This document shows positions 33,501-45,038 of a stretch of DNA of 64,000 nucleotides, in pieces. The translations under genes were made by a program, and so were the position numbers. Where the stretch lies: positions 607,402 through 671,401 of the forward strand of contig MU069437.1 of assembly GCA_002284615.2 (NCBI GenBank), written 5' to 3'. The notes under the pieces were generated by a model. The model saw only the letters and a list, made by a program, of their open reading frames with translations. It was not told where the DNA came from and ran no database searches. This DNA is from Dunaliella salina (Eukaryota > Chlorophyta > Chlorophyceae > Chlamydomonadales > Dunaliellaceae). How positions within the stretch are numbered: position 1 is the first letter of the stretch; each line of letters starts with the position of its first letter.

Positions 33501-36500
33501 AAGCAGGGTGTCAAAAAGGCAATGCAAGCAGGGCCTCAAAAAGGGTCTTGAAAAAAAAAAAGGCAAGCAGGGTCTCAAAAAAAAAAAGGCAAGCAGGGTC
33601 TCAAAAAAAAAAGGCAAGCAGGGTCTCAAAAAGGCAATGCAAGCAGGGCCTCAAAAAGGCAATGCAAGCAGCACAACTACAAGAAAAGAAAGTGTGGGTG
33701 CCAACGAAGCGAGTATGACACACAACACAAGAGTGCGGGTCACCTGCAGAGGACGTGGAGAATGTGAACCAGGTGCTTCAAATGCATGAGTCAAATGAGT
33801 CTCAACCACAATCTCCGTTGTTCAGGAGCCCGAACACAGGATAGCAAGCATGCCATGCACTGGTGCGAGCAAGTGCGGGTTTTCTTGTTTTGATACGAGC
33901 AAAGCTGAGTATGCTTAGCTCTTCCCGCCTGAAAGTTCAGATGCGCCCTCCCCATGCTCACTTCCGTCTGGTTCAGGAACTTGCCTATCTAACCCAAACG
34001 AGAAAAGCAGGGATGCGGCTGGAGAGCAGTTGGCTTCGCATGATGCCCACTGCTAGAATTTCATGCACTTTCCTGTGTCCTCTCACCACACCTTCTGGCC
34101 AATCCTGCACAGCCTCAGCACACAATGCCCTGTCAGACTCCCATGTACTTATGATGGGCGCGCTATCTCCAATGACTCATTCACAGATGTGTGCCTCACT
34201 TGAAACTTCCCCCTTTTCAGCAGCAGATGAAGTAAACCTTTGATAAAGGAGCAGTGGGCTTTCATGTGGGGGCTTACCCTGACCAAGGAGGACTTGCCCA
34301 CGTTGGGGGCTCCAACAAGGGCCAAAGTGGGAAGCATGGTCTCCACTGTTGGCAAGGCACGCAGCTTCTTGGCGATCTGTGGTGGAGGCAAGGGGGGAGT
34401 TAGTGGTTTGTTGAAAGGCCACCACAGGGCACGCAGCTTCTTGGCGATCTTTGGGGGGACAAAGGGGTGGGAGGGGGGGGAGGGGGGCGCGAAAGGCCAC
34501 CATGTAACAACAAAGCCACAGAGATTCAGACTGGGGGGAGAGGCAGAGCCAGCTGGGGGGCGTTGCCTTTGAATGGGATCTGCTTCTCACAAAACCAACC
34601 CAGTCTACATGGTAGTGTGCTTTCAATGTCATGATTGACCAAGGACACTTTAATTGCCATTAGGTTGATGGCTTCCATGCACACCCTCACTGTGCACAAA
34701 AGCATTTCGGCTGCGTTTGGCGCACTTTGGCAGATTGCGCTGCACATTCAAGGCCATAGTATTTGGCACAAGGCAAGCTTTAAAACCTCCAAGGCGTCAT
34801 CGATGCGCGCTTATCGACAAAAGTGTTCTTTGAGCTATCCAAAAGGAAGGACTGATGGGATGCCTAAGTGCACTTTGACGAACAAAAGCACACTTTGAAG
34901 AAGGTAAAGTACACTTGGGAACCGCTTTGAATGTATGGTAAGAAGAGCAAGAAGAGCAGCGGTGTTACTCTTCATCGCATGTACCATGCTGTTCTGCATG
35001 AAATTATGCTTACTTGATCATTCACATCTAGACAAAGTCAACATCTGTGAAGCTCTTAATGTGGAAGGCTTCCACCCCTGTAGAGGCACGATTGAGAGCC
35101 TCCATTGCAAAAAATGCACACAAGTAAAGAAGCATCAAAGCAGAGCTGGATGCTGTTGGACCTACCACCAACATGCCCCCTAACGATTCTTGCAGGCTTG
35201 TTCAGAGACAGCACCAACATTCATAGGAGCAACGGCTTGAGATGGAAGGGCAGCTCATGGCAGGTGAAGCTTGTGCAAAGCCACACTCAAGGCATAAGCT
35301 GCAGAGTGTCAAAAGAGACAGGGATTTTGGTTGATCCTATGTGGAGTCATCTTCATACTTAAATGATTGAGGGTTGGCCCAGTGTTTGTAGATATTCAAC
35401 ATGGAATTTTAGTGGTCGTGACAGCAGCTCATCGGGGAAAAACCCAAGTGAGCGTATAAACTATGGAGGTTTGATCTCAATGTCCAAGGAGCTTAGCCAA
35501 GCATTGAATGTGCGTCCGTTGAAAAAGGAATATCAAAGCAGCATAATTCAGATGAAAAACGGTCTCCACATGTGAGAGCAAGGGCCTGCGGTTCCCTGGT
35601 GGACAGGGCCAGTAAAAATAAGGATGAAACAAGGCCAGTGAGATAAGGATGAAACAACTATGAAGATGAAACAAGGATTCCTCGGATTGCCTTTTGGGAT
35701 ACGGGCATGAAATCTAGTTATCCGATGGATGCGACAAAGGATAGCACTCATTTGTCGAGCCAAGAAGAAATGCACACTGACCTGTGCATACAAGACACCT
35801 TGTCAGGCTTAGAATTTGGATCTGTGTGCTTGTGTCACAGACCTGATCAGGCTTGAACATGATTAGCAGTTTTTAAGAATAGCTTCAAAGCCTCACCTCT
35901 TTCAAGTCGTCCACAGCTTTTGCCCCTTTCCTATAGACTCGTTCGATAGCTTCACAGCCTTCCAGGGCGACCTCCAAGGCATTCTGTAGGTGAGCCGGGC
36001 AATCAGCAGCATTGCTTTTGAACACGCACAGGCTGGTGAGTGTCTGACAGGAGCTTGCTTCATGCAAAGAATGAAAAAGGTTTCAGTCCACCATCCAGCA
36101 ATATCCTAGACTCCATCTTATACTGGATAACACACCTGCTTGTTGCTGGCGTTGGCTGCCTTATTGGCATAAGACTTGCCGACTTCTTGCACCACTTTTC
36201 GTAAGGCATCGACCTTGGAGAGCGTTGAGCTGCAAGGGGGTAGACAAGCAAATGCATGACAGCGCTTAGGCGCAAAACTTCCAGGCTTTTCTGCACACCT
36301 TGACGTGCAAAGCAGCAGAAGCTGCTGCTTATTCAGTACTGCATGACCTTGTTGACAGGGAGCAGTGTCAAAAGCCTCTGGAAACAATTGAAGCACTAGG
36401 ACGCAGAAAAGCAAGCAGAGTAAAGCTGAGTTCCAACCTTAATATAGTTTCGACGTGTACCCGAGCATTCGTTGTGCAAGATTACTTATTGCAGGTGGCA

Positions 36501-39500
36501 TCGGAGCACTGATGGTCTAGAAAATCCGACCAATGCACGTTTTCATAGGTTAAAAAATTGCTGGCAAACATTGTGACGAACTAATCGAAGATTTTTTATT
36601 GAATGCATCGTGAAAACACCCCAGCACCATGACCAGGACAGAAGGTCGTTCCCATGGCTGGTCCACCCTTTCCAAGGAACTATGGGGAGGCTAGCTTGCT
36701 AGATAGGGGTCCTTCCCTGCATGCACGCGGCCTCTGGCCTGCATAGACTTTCTTTTCATTTTTCAAAAAAACAATTAGCCGCATCTTACTTACTAGTATA
36801 CCTCAGCACCCCTTGCATAATTCCAGGAGCCTAAAATGTGAATGGGATGACTAGTTTTTGTATTCATTTTCCTTTTTAGGATTGAAGAAGGGTTGGGTTG
36901 AGGTGCTGTGGGCAGGCAGCAGGAAAGACAAACTGATTGGGAGGTAAGAGCATACTTGATAAGCTCAGGCCCTGACTCAGGACATGCAAAGAGATGGATT
37001 TAATACATGGGTCGTGCATCTGTAGGGGTCCAGCCATGGGGATAATCGTGGCAATGCAACACTAGAGGAATACTCAGCAAATGTGTCACAGGCAATATTG
37101 GCTTTGCGAGGGTTCACAAACATACACAGAATTCGATAAGTCCAGCATCATGAAGCTCTTGCGCTGTTGCTCCTGCTCCCCAAATTCCTCTCCTACTCTA
37201 GTCCTGCTGCTTCAAATCACTCCCTCCCTCAATCTGTTCCTCCAAACAAACCTTACTGCTTCCCTATGCCTCAATCATCTGCAGCTCATTTGTAGGGTTG
37301 GCCAGTTCTGCATGTTTAGATGAACTTATCCCCCAAGTTTACATAAGAATCTTACACACACACTTATTGAGAATTCCACATTGCTGGACAAAACCACCAG
37401 CATATGCCCTTGATGTTCCAAAAAGGAATGATTCCCTGCGAGGGCCCTGCGCCTTTGAAAAGCCTAGAGAGGTGCAGCTGCAGCACTCTGCACAATGCAA
37501 GCTCGTTTTGGGTCTTGCTCTCTCCTTTGGGCCTTTCAATGCACAAACACCTGACAAGTCATGCACGGACCCATGTCAAGGCAATGTTGAGCTTGCCAGT
37601 AACTGTCCTCGCTCGAGTGGAAAAGTGAGAAGTGCAACCTTACCTATAAGAACCTTGACTAACAGTTAGGTGGAGCAAGGCGGACTCGAAGGGGTGGAGT
37701 TTGCTTGGGTCCGGAAACTTCTTCACATAGTTGCTGAAGGGCACAGAAAGTTCCTGGAGCACAAATGACACAGATGAAACACTCAGAAACAAACCGCAAA
37801 CTTGAATTTGTTAAACCATTTGGATGATACACAAGTTGCTGCCCTCCTGCACAGCTGCAGAGGGCAATACCACAACTTATCAGCTGGGCTGCCCATGTTT
37901 GCAGGTACAGCTTTTTAATTTTATCCTATCCTACCCTATCCACCAAGCAGTTGCCCACACAGTGCATTAGCAGCAGGCGCGCACCCCAAAAGTAGATCAC
38001 CTTCATCAGGGTGTCCATCTGGCGTGCAGCACGGTTCCGCTCTTTCTCTGCCTCATTCTTTATGCTTGAGCTGTAAGCCACCTGCACATGTGATTTTCGA
38101 CACATTCGTTCTATCCTGCATGGCGCTTACACCTTACAGTTTTTTTCACCCATTCCTAGAACTCAACTGCTGAGGTAAGAGACAGAAATGTGCAAGAGGG
38201 TTCGGGCAAAGGCGCCTTGGACATCAACAAGCAACCAAAGCACATTTTGGAACCTGTTGTGGTGCTGTTCTTGAGGGCTGTGCCATAGCTATTGCTTACA
38301 CTTCACCGGTGATTACCTCAAAGGTGACTTCTGCAATTCAACGACAATCAAGATGAGCATTGTGAACCTGTCCTGTGCACCAGTTCTTGGTGTTGGACAG
38401 TCCCATGCATACAATCGTACACATATAATGCCATTGGTTTCATTTTTCCTGCCAACAATTGGAATTGCGCAAATATTGTCCTGTGACATTGAGAGCAGGC
38501 CCTCCACTACAACCCCNCNGGGGGGGGGGGGGGGGGAGGACGCCATCTTCCATCAGGACCCGCACATATCCTCCGTTCAAAGTGTACACTCTTTCAGCAC
38601 GTTGCCCTCCTTCATGAAAACAACCACCACCTTTGCTCCTTCCATGAACTTGTCCCTTTTATAAACAGGCCAGCACTTCAGCGTGTTTGACTGAATAGTT
38701 TGACAGAATATTAGTGTGAGGGGCCTGCTGCTCCTGCTCATACATTAACAAGGACATAGGCTACGCGTACAGTACAAGTCATCCCCTATGACTCTCATGG
38801 TGTCACAGGGAGATTTAGAGATGTGGATGCCAGCCCTGTGGGCCACACAAGAGTGCCCAGGTGGTAGAGCACCTGCCTTGCTTGCGCGCTTCAGTGCTGA
38901 GGAAAGAGACTCGTTGGAGGGCGCCACCACGGGCAAGCCTTGGAGCGCACCTAGCCTCCGTGCTCGAGCACCTTGGCTTGGCTGCTCTTGCTGCTGCAGG
39001 CTCACACCTTTGGCGGGGCCTTGCAATGGAGGTGTGGGAAGGCTGGGCCGTCCAAATAGGTGACCTGACCCAGGCACGCTAGTGGAGCTGGCTGCGTGGC
39101 CACCATCCAAGCTTGCAAGCTCTGTCGTCAAAAAAGCATCAGGTTGTGGGCTGTCAAGGATGACATGATTGTGAGGACAAACACAGCTGTACTTACAAAT
39201 GATCTTCAGGCTAAAGGTGTTCTGCAGTTGCTCCTTGCTTGAAAAGGACCCACCAGACAAATCCTCGCGTGCTACAGCTGCTGCTTGCTGCACCGGGTTC
39301 ATGCTGGCCCTGGACCTGCGCATTCGCCATGGAGCAATCCTTGTGGGCGACAAGTGGCCCACTGCAGCTCCGCTACTCGTTTCCGTCAGCAATGATGTGC
39401 TGTCTGTGGTGCTGCTTGTGGAACTGCTTAGCCTGTTGTGCTGGAGGAGCAGTGCTGCTGACACTGCAGGGGATAGGACTGTGCTGCTGCCCATGCAGCG

Positions 39501-39569
39501 ATGTAGCCATGCGGCACATGCATGCCGTGAAAGGAGCATTGTCAAAGCATAAAAATTTGGTGCAGGCAT
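29468..39569 (-). CDS. NOG1/PDE318-type GTPase, 11 exons, probably organelle-targeted
   Basis: Predicted exons on the minus strand: 39569-39197, 39091-38873, 38330-38317, 38081-38001, 37753-37644, 36229-36136, 35983-35897, 34376-34278, 33085-32990, 31313-31153, 29927-29468. All have AG/GT borders and the phases agree; the sum is 1,794 nt, 597 residues. Motifs: G1 GAPNVGKSS (exon 8), switch NYPFTTRSIKMGH (exon 9), G3 DTPG and NKMELLTLAALDCLPTSVLF (exon 10), ECGTSIADQ, G4 FSKCD and an SSLTDEG G5-like segment (exon 11). Upstream, RAARQMDTLMK and LHPFESALL resemble the helical N-terminal domain of the plant PDE318 GTPase, a NOG1 relative needed in chloroplasts. The first ~75 residues are Ser/Arg/Ala-rich, like a transit peptide. 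Likely role: organelle ribosome assembly (inference). Exons 2 and 3 are the least certain. Confidence 0.85.
30473..30567. repeat. (TG)n tract bracketed by a 24-bp direct repeat
   Basis: TGCAACTGCCAAGCGGCAGG plus TATG occurs at 30473-30496 and 30544-30567 with only TG/TATG repeats between. Lies in the last intron of the GTPase gene. Confidence 0.95.
30683..30733. repeat. TTAA-rich tandem repeat
   Basis: TTAATTAATTAG words repeated four times; intron of the GTPase gene. Confidence 0.9.
31270..31985. repeat. 100-bp tandem array that repeats a 3' splice site
   Basis: Exact 100-bp period: the CACCTGCACACCATCACC word occurs at 31311, 31411, 31511, 31611, 31711 and (varied) 31811, with a further copy at 31972. 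On the minus strand each unit holds the intron end GGTGATGGTGTGCAG and about 40 nt of exon 10 (VTDTPGVMS). Only the first (31313) opens into the real exon; most others meet TAA after VTDTPGVMSWGDDD. Decayed copies reach about 32460. Confidence 0.95.
32700..32872. repeat. 46-bp minisatellite with an internal palindrome
   Basis: Unit GGATGGGAGGGAGCGCTCGC.. ends TGTGACAACATTGCAGAA; about 3.5 copies, one lacking the palindromic GCGCTNGCTAGCGC part. Intron 9. Confidence 0.9.
33119..33375. repeat. GGATAATTTGGCC minisatellite
   Basis: About a dozen GGATAATTTGGCC-like words, arranged in a higher unit of ~105 bp that starts TTTCAACATGTGTCCCAAA. Intron 8. Confidence 0.9.
33415..33675. repeat. AGGCAAGCAGGGTCTC(A)n minisatellite
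   Basis: Alternating units GGCAAGCAGGGTCTCAAAAA and GGCAATGCAAGCAGGGCCTC, nine or more copies. Intron 8, directly after the previous array. Confidence 0.9.
34356..34450. repeat. Duplicated 3' splice junction of GTPase exon 8
   Basis: A 23-bp exact repeat (34356-34378 and 34428-34450, offset 72 bp) spans the AG and the first 21 nt of exon 8 (IAKKLRA). The upstream copy also has AG before it and so could act as a decoy acceptor. Confidence 0.9.
38517..38537. other. Ambiguous bases at a poly-G run
   Basis: N at 38517 and 38519 followed by 17 G. A likely sequencing or assembly weak spot, in an intron of the GTPase gene. Confidence 0.9.
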
Positions 39570-39623
39570 GGCACGTTGTTCAACATATCTGATGTTTGCT
39601 TTAAACCAAAATACACAAATATT

Positions 39624-40359
39624 GGGTGCGTTCGCATTGGCGAGAGAAAAAATAAAGAAAATCCGTATCCTAAAGAATTTTTTCAGTATTTTGGTGGTCC
39701 GTGTTCGCATGGGCGGTATTCCAGAGCTCTGTTGCTTGGTGGTCCGCGTTCGCATTGGGGGTAGCAGTTTTCTCCTGATTGAGGGTCAAATTGCTGCAAA
39801 GCCTTCGTTGCAGTCCTTCATGCTAAGTAAATTTCAATTCATGGAAGCAATTAAATGCTGCTGCTTGGCTGTGCCCAGGGGAGCACGCGGGATGGACACC
39901 AGGCAGGCCCCCTGCACCAGCCATGGACAGGCTGGGGACCATTTGTGGCATGGGCATGCTGCCCAGCGATGTCATGGGCTTGCTGGTGCCCATCTGCTTC
40001 TCCATCCGCTCCCGCGGGATGAGCAGGTTCCCTGAAAGCCCGCCAGGCATGCCGCTGCTCGCGGGCATGTTGTCCAGCTGCGTCGAGGAAGGAGGGGGCC
40101 AGACTCCTAGGGCCACTCCGTCGCGCTCGGTCAACCACGGTCAGAACGTGGTGGAAAGACCCCGCTCTTTTTAAGAATTTTTCCTCGTTTTCAGTATTTT
40201 TTCTACAGCTAGGGGGGTGAGCTATAGAAAAAATACTCTTTTTCAGAAAATTTTCTATAAAAATTTTCTCCCATGCGAACGCGGACCACCCAGAATAACG
40301 CCATCAGGCAACCAGTATTCGCGAGAAAAGAGAAAAACCTCGCCAATGCGAACGCACCC
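39624..40359. mobile_element. 736-bp MITE-like element upstream of the GTPase gene
   Basis: 21-bp exact terminal inverted repeats (39624-39644 and 40339-40359) starting GGGTGCGTTCGC, flanked by ATT on both sides. Subterminal words GGTCCGTGTTCGCAT (39702), GGTCCGCGTTCGCAT (39745) and, inverted, ATGCGAACGCGGACC (40274) repeat the GTTCGCAT core, five times in all. A 3-bp duplication and GGG start fit PIF/Harbinger-like elements (inference). No transposase. Its left end is 54 bp from the GTPase start codon. Confidence 0.85.
39860..40112 (-). other. Possible captured host exon inside the MITE
   Basis: GC-rich, Met/Pro/Gly-rich coding-like stretch: LDNMPASSGMPGG, NLLIPRERMEKQMG, TSLGSMPMPQMVPSL. 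It begins after TTCCTCGACGCAG, which looks like a 3' splice site, and its composition contrasts with the AT-rich ends of the element. Source gene unknown. Confidence 0.4.
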
Positions 40360-40362
40360 ATT

Positions 40363-43120
40363 GTATTGTACGCCAATATGAAATTTAGCGAGTCTCTTTT
40401 GCAAATTTTAGTGGAGCTTAACCGAGGTTTCAATCATTTTTTTTCTTTGGGACTTCCCTGTAGATATTTTGTAGTCGGTGTCCGGGTGCTGCCTGCTCGC
40501 CCGAGGAAACAGAAGTGTTTGACCATGTGCTCACTGGGTCCTGGAAACTCATAGCTGGAAAGCTGAAGCAGGATGCCATACTCTGGTCTTCACGCAGCGC
40601 CCTTGCACGCAAATGGAGAGTACAATGGGGAGTACTGCCAAGATTTGTAGGGCAAAGCGCTCCAGGGCTGCTGTTGCAGTTTCCCACAAGCTGCTTTTGG
40701 ACAAAGAGGGGTGCAAATAGGAGTGTAATGAGGATAATACTGGAGAGAACCACCCGTTCAGGGAAGCAAATATTGCCCATGCAGGGGGTCCGGGATCATT
40801 TGCGCGCCAGGCGTGGCAGGGTTGCCCGTGCCGGTGGTATGACAGGTGATATATCCCCCATCAAGTGTCACGCGTTCCTGAAGGGGGGAGTTAAGTCACC
40901 TGCGATGCGCACGGGTGATGCCTATGCGGATGGTGCTAAATATTATCGGTGCAGGTGACCACTCCGGAGGGTAAAGAGGACTTTACAATACCACGACAAG
41001 TCCAAGCGCTCCAATGAAGGTCAGAAATTTGAATAGAGGCCTATTCAAATGCCGGCATTTGAATTTCCCTCGAACCATCCGAATTTCTATGGGGGTTAGA
41101 AGTCACACATAAATTCCTTGCGTGTATAATAATCATTCACCCAAAGTCAGATAGATTCCTTGCATGATCTTTCATTCACCCCGGGCTTCCAAGGAGTCTC
41201 CCTGGCGGCCAAAGTAATTTTCCAGTCCCAGTGTAAATGCAGTCTTTGATCCTTATTTCGTTGCCTAAGCCTCTGGTCCCAACCTTACCTATCCTGACCT
41301 TCTGTGTCGCTGAACATTTCAAGCCATCCTGCTCTAAATTTTGCTTTGGGAGATTCTGCTTTTCCCTTTCTCTCTGACATAAAAGAGGAATGATGAAGCC
41401 TTCAATCATTTTTGCTGAATGTGAATATCAAGAAGGAAATATGAAATGGAACTGAGACACTTTCCGCAATATTCATGAAAGACAAGGGAGTGCTCTGGTG
41501 ACTGACAATGCGAATTGCTGATAGGATCATCATAAATCATCAACGATCGATCTAAGACAAAACCGCTGAGTGGAAATTATTGAGAGAAGGGACGAGCAAC
41601 AAGCAAAAACAAGGCAAATGTTGAAAGACCGGTTTCCTTGGCCCTCGAGAGTGATTGGAAAGAAAAGCTTCCCTCAGTTTTCACTGCAGACCACTTCACA
41701 CGCACAAAGCTGAGCCCCTTTGCAGGCAGCTCCCGTGTTTCCATAAACATCCTTTTCCGTCATAATCGTCCTAGGGAGCCCTATCAGAGCAACAACAGTC
41801 GGTGCTCAAGCTATTTCAAAGATACTCCCACTCTAACCAGGGGGCTTACTCGAATTCACATATTAGCTGAATTACTTAGGGCTTAGTGATTGCAGGGCAG
41901 GCCTTTTAAAACATGATGGAGTCAAGCTTGGAGTAACAACATATGCTTGGACCATGCTCTCACTCTATGTACTTGTACATTCGACACCCCTCCCCCCCTC
42001 ACCCCCAACATACACACAATGCAATATCAATGTGGATATCATACATAAAGTGTGTCACCGCATTGAAAAAAGGGAGTTTTTTGTTGTGTGCATTGACTGC
42101 ATGATCGGAAGTAAGGGTTTTGGCATAACGATGCGCACTTGTGCGTTGTCATGGAATTTAATGGGTTTGAAGGGACAGCTCGAATGATAAGTGGTCACGT
42201 GTGCCAAACTTGACCTCATCTTGCCTCTCTATCCTCTGGAGAAGCCTTCTCAACGGCAGCCTTCCCCGTGACACCCTGCACATAGGAGCAGTTACAACTG
42301 GCAGCACTTGCAAGAGTAGCAATCAGCTGAGCAGCAACATTAGTAGCAGTGTGAGGAAGAAAGCCACAAGAGTGGCAGCAAGGGGAGGAGTAGCAGGGTT
42401 CCAAATCAGCCACAGAGACAGGACATATGAAAATCAAGAGGGAACAGCATGGAGGAAACAAATGGACATTCAGATGCTTGCCCTTACTGTGCTGCTCAGT
42501 TATTGATTGCCTTGAACTGCCCTGAAATTGTCTTGATGTTCTTTGAGCTGGGGAAACTTTTCAACAAGCCTTGTGTGCTGTTTGTGAAGAAGCCCTCATG
42601 TATTTGGTGTGCAGGAGTGTAAAACAATACAAGGGTGTGTAAAACAATGCAAGGGTGCGTGATTGCATTTACATGGGATATGCACTTTTTTTGGGTGTTT
42701 GTGACAAAGTGAATTTCTCTTGGCTTGCACATCTTCCTCTACCCCCCCCCCCCCCCCCCTGCTGCCTACCCCCTATTTTTCTTTCCTTTTTTGAGCCTGG
42801 CCATGGGATCTTAGCGACAATGGGCATGAGCGGACTAAACCTGGAAGTTGACTAGACTATTTCCCGCACTTTCAAACTTTTCCTCGTGCTCAGGTAGCTT
42901 GGAAGATGATTCCAGTGATGTGGTACAGGCTCAGCTAAAAGTGGAAAACATAACACCAGACCTCGAGCATGCTTTTGAATACCGTTTCCATTAGGATATG
43001 AAAAAGGGGATCCAGCTGCGTTTCGTGCATTGCTACGAGGGCACCTTACCGGAGCATGTAGCAGATTAAGCGGATGTAAAGTGTGAGGAAAAATGGGATC
43101 GCATTCATTATGAAAGGATG
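40363..43120. other. no gene resolved
   Basis: Contains a 147-codon plus-strand open frame (40515-40958, MFDHVLTGSWKLIAGKL...) and an 82-codon one (41638-41886), neither recognised. A poly-C run is at 42744-42761. Exons of an intron-rich gene could hide here but I could not link any. Confidence 0.4.
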
Positions 43121-43490
43121 CTAAGAGTAAATAGTTCCACCAACACCCAGGAGAATAGGATGAACTGTAGCAGCTTTAGCGCTAATAAGTTCACATAGAT
43201 CTGAATGCTGCTGCTTTGCCGCATGCAACTGATGCTCTGGCCCTGTGTCTACACATAACTTGATTTCTATGAGGTGCACATGGCGTTCTTTTACATAGAG
43301 TTCATGGGGTTGCCTTACGTGGCTCGTTCTGGTGTTCCTCCATGTGGAGCTGCGCAAAGTGTGTTATGAATGGACTGGAGAAGTGGTGTTACAAGTATGT
43401 TTGGCATTTAAAGGGTTGATCAAAATAGCATCTGGTCGGCTGGGGTTGAGTCTTTTCCTCTCTGGAAGGTTACAAGGGAAGAAGTAATCA
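43121..43490 (-). mobile_element. Family A endonuclease-domain fragment
   Basis: Minus strand: complement of the AACCTTCCAGAGAGGAAAAG segment near 43470, then RNTRTSHVRQPHEL, ERHVHLIEIKLCVDTGP (EIK kept) and ILLGVGGTIYS at 43121. Truncated at both ends. Confidence 0.75.
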
Positions 43491-43497
43491 GGGCCAT

Positions 43498-43678
43498 ACT
43501 CACTTGATACAGATCAAATTCTCTGAAGAAACAAGGCCGGTTGCCCAACAACAGCAACAGCATTGTGAACTCTCCAAACAATTTCAAAGTGCAGAGATCA
43601 CTCTGAATTCAGTTCTCCTGGGCGTGGGTGAGGCTGTCTATGCTGCCTATGATCACGAATTCGAATTCCTGGATTAAT
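43498..43678 (+). mobile_element. Endonuclease-domain fragment of a further retroelement family
   Basis: Plus-strand frame reads THLIQIKFSEETRP, SAEITLNSVLLGVGEAVYAA and stops at TAA. Aligns with the A, B and C domain (HLIEIKF, ILLGVGG) but is distinct from all three; the E of E-x-K is Q here. It abuts the inverted A fragment. Confidence 0.6.
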
Positions 43679-45038
43679 ATATGTGGAATTCAATTCCATG
43701 TGAGCCCCAGTGAGCAATAGATGCCCTGGGTGTACCTCCCATCCCCAGCAGCTTATGTATACAATACAGCAGCATCAGCAATAGTAGCTACCCAAGCCCA
43801 TGAACAAGTGTTTGCATGCAAATTTTCTGCACGTACGATCTGCCCCGCAAGCGCAAATCGGAAGGAAGAGAGAGGGTGATGGACTGCAAAAGAGCCCTAG
43901 AGCCTAAAACACACCCCAGAAATGCTGGTCAAAGCAAGGTGAATTGAGTAAAATTTACAGCTGCAGAGGGAGGCAGACTTAATATGTACAGAATTGTCGA
44001 AAAGTGGGACAGGATGTTGAAGAGTGGCAGGAACAACAAGAAAGTTCATCATAGCACAGCATAAGTGTGACAAAAAAATCTTAGACATGTTTTTCAACAG
44101 AAGACACAGAAGATGAACTGGAAAAACAAGCATGTGGCGCTGTGAACAATATTAGGCTGCACTCAGTGCACAGTGACTGTTGATATAAACTAGGCAGCTG
44201 GGAAAAGGAATGAGGTAGAGACTCCAAAAGATTTCCTCACTTTTTGAAGGGGCCTGCTCCTCAGAGGTTTTTATGGGATGTTGAATTAAAAAGCAGCAAC
44301 GGACAGCCCATCAGCTGAGCTGCCAAAGACCAACCATTAAAAACATTGGAACACGACTTAACATTTGCTCTCGGCGCGCGAGACGAAAGAGAAAGAGCAA
44401 GCAGCAGAAATTGTCATGATGAGCGAAAAGTTCAAATTGAACACGTATTTCAACTGCTCATTTACCCTGCCCCACACTGAGTTTGCTCCAGCCCATTCCA
44501 AATGGTCCATGAGCGCGATGTGAAACTCGGTTGTTCCAAGTATCATTGCTGCATGCCTGCAGCAAAATGCGCAGCACAGCTTAACATGATGTTCAAATCT
44601 CATGACCATTGCTGCCCCTGCCTGAACTTGAATAACGCTCTCAACCTGGAGGTGTCAGAAAGACACCTATGTACCTGTGTTTCTCCAACTTTGCACGACT
44701 TCTATGCTTGAAATAAGCAATGGAAGTTGTAAAATTGGGAAGCTTGAGCACAAAATGCTCAACCCAATAAGTAGCAACGCAGCATAGCTGCAAGTAAGAA
44801 GGCAGGATTAGCAAGCATGGCTGTACATTTGACATGTCAAAATGAAATATGACCTCACGAACCAAAAAACCTGTCTGCATCTAGTTGAACCAAGTATTGG
44901 GCAAGCCATGCAAATAAAGAACCACTTGAGGTGTCTGACACATGACAGAAATGCCAAGGCGATCTTTCAATCTGTGGAGGAGGGTGTAGGTCTTGTCATC
45001 ACTGAGAGGGCACTATCGCTAAGACCTAACATAGCTTT
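43679..45038. other. no gene recognised
   Basis: Only short frames with no linked splice sites or motifs. Confidence 0.4.

Noticed and set aside
38745..39755. A single 336-codon minus-strand gene
   Set aside because: It reads through an intron with a strong GTAAGT donor at 39196; the parts with similarity to the GTPase N-terminus are two exons separated by this intron.
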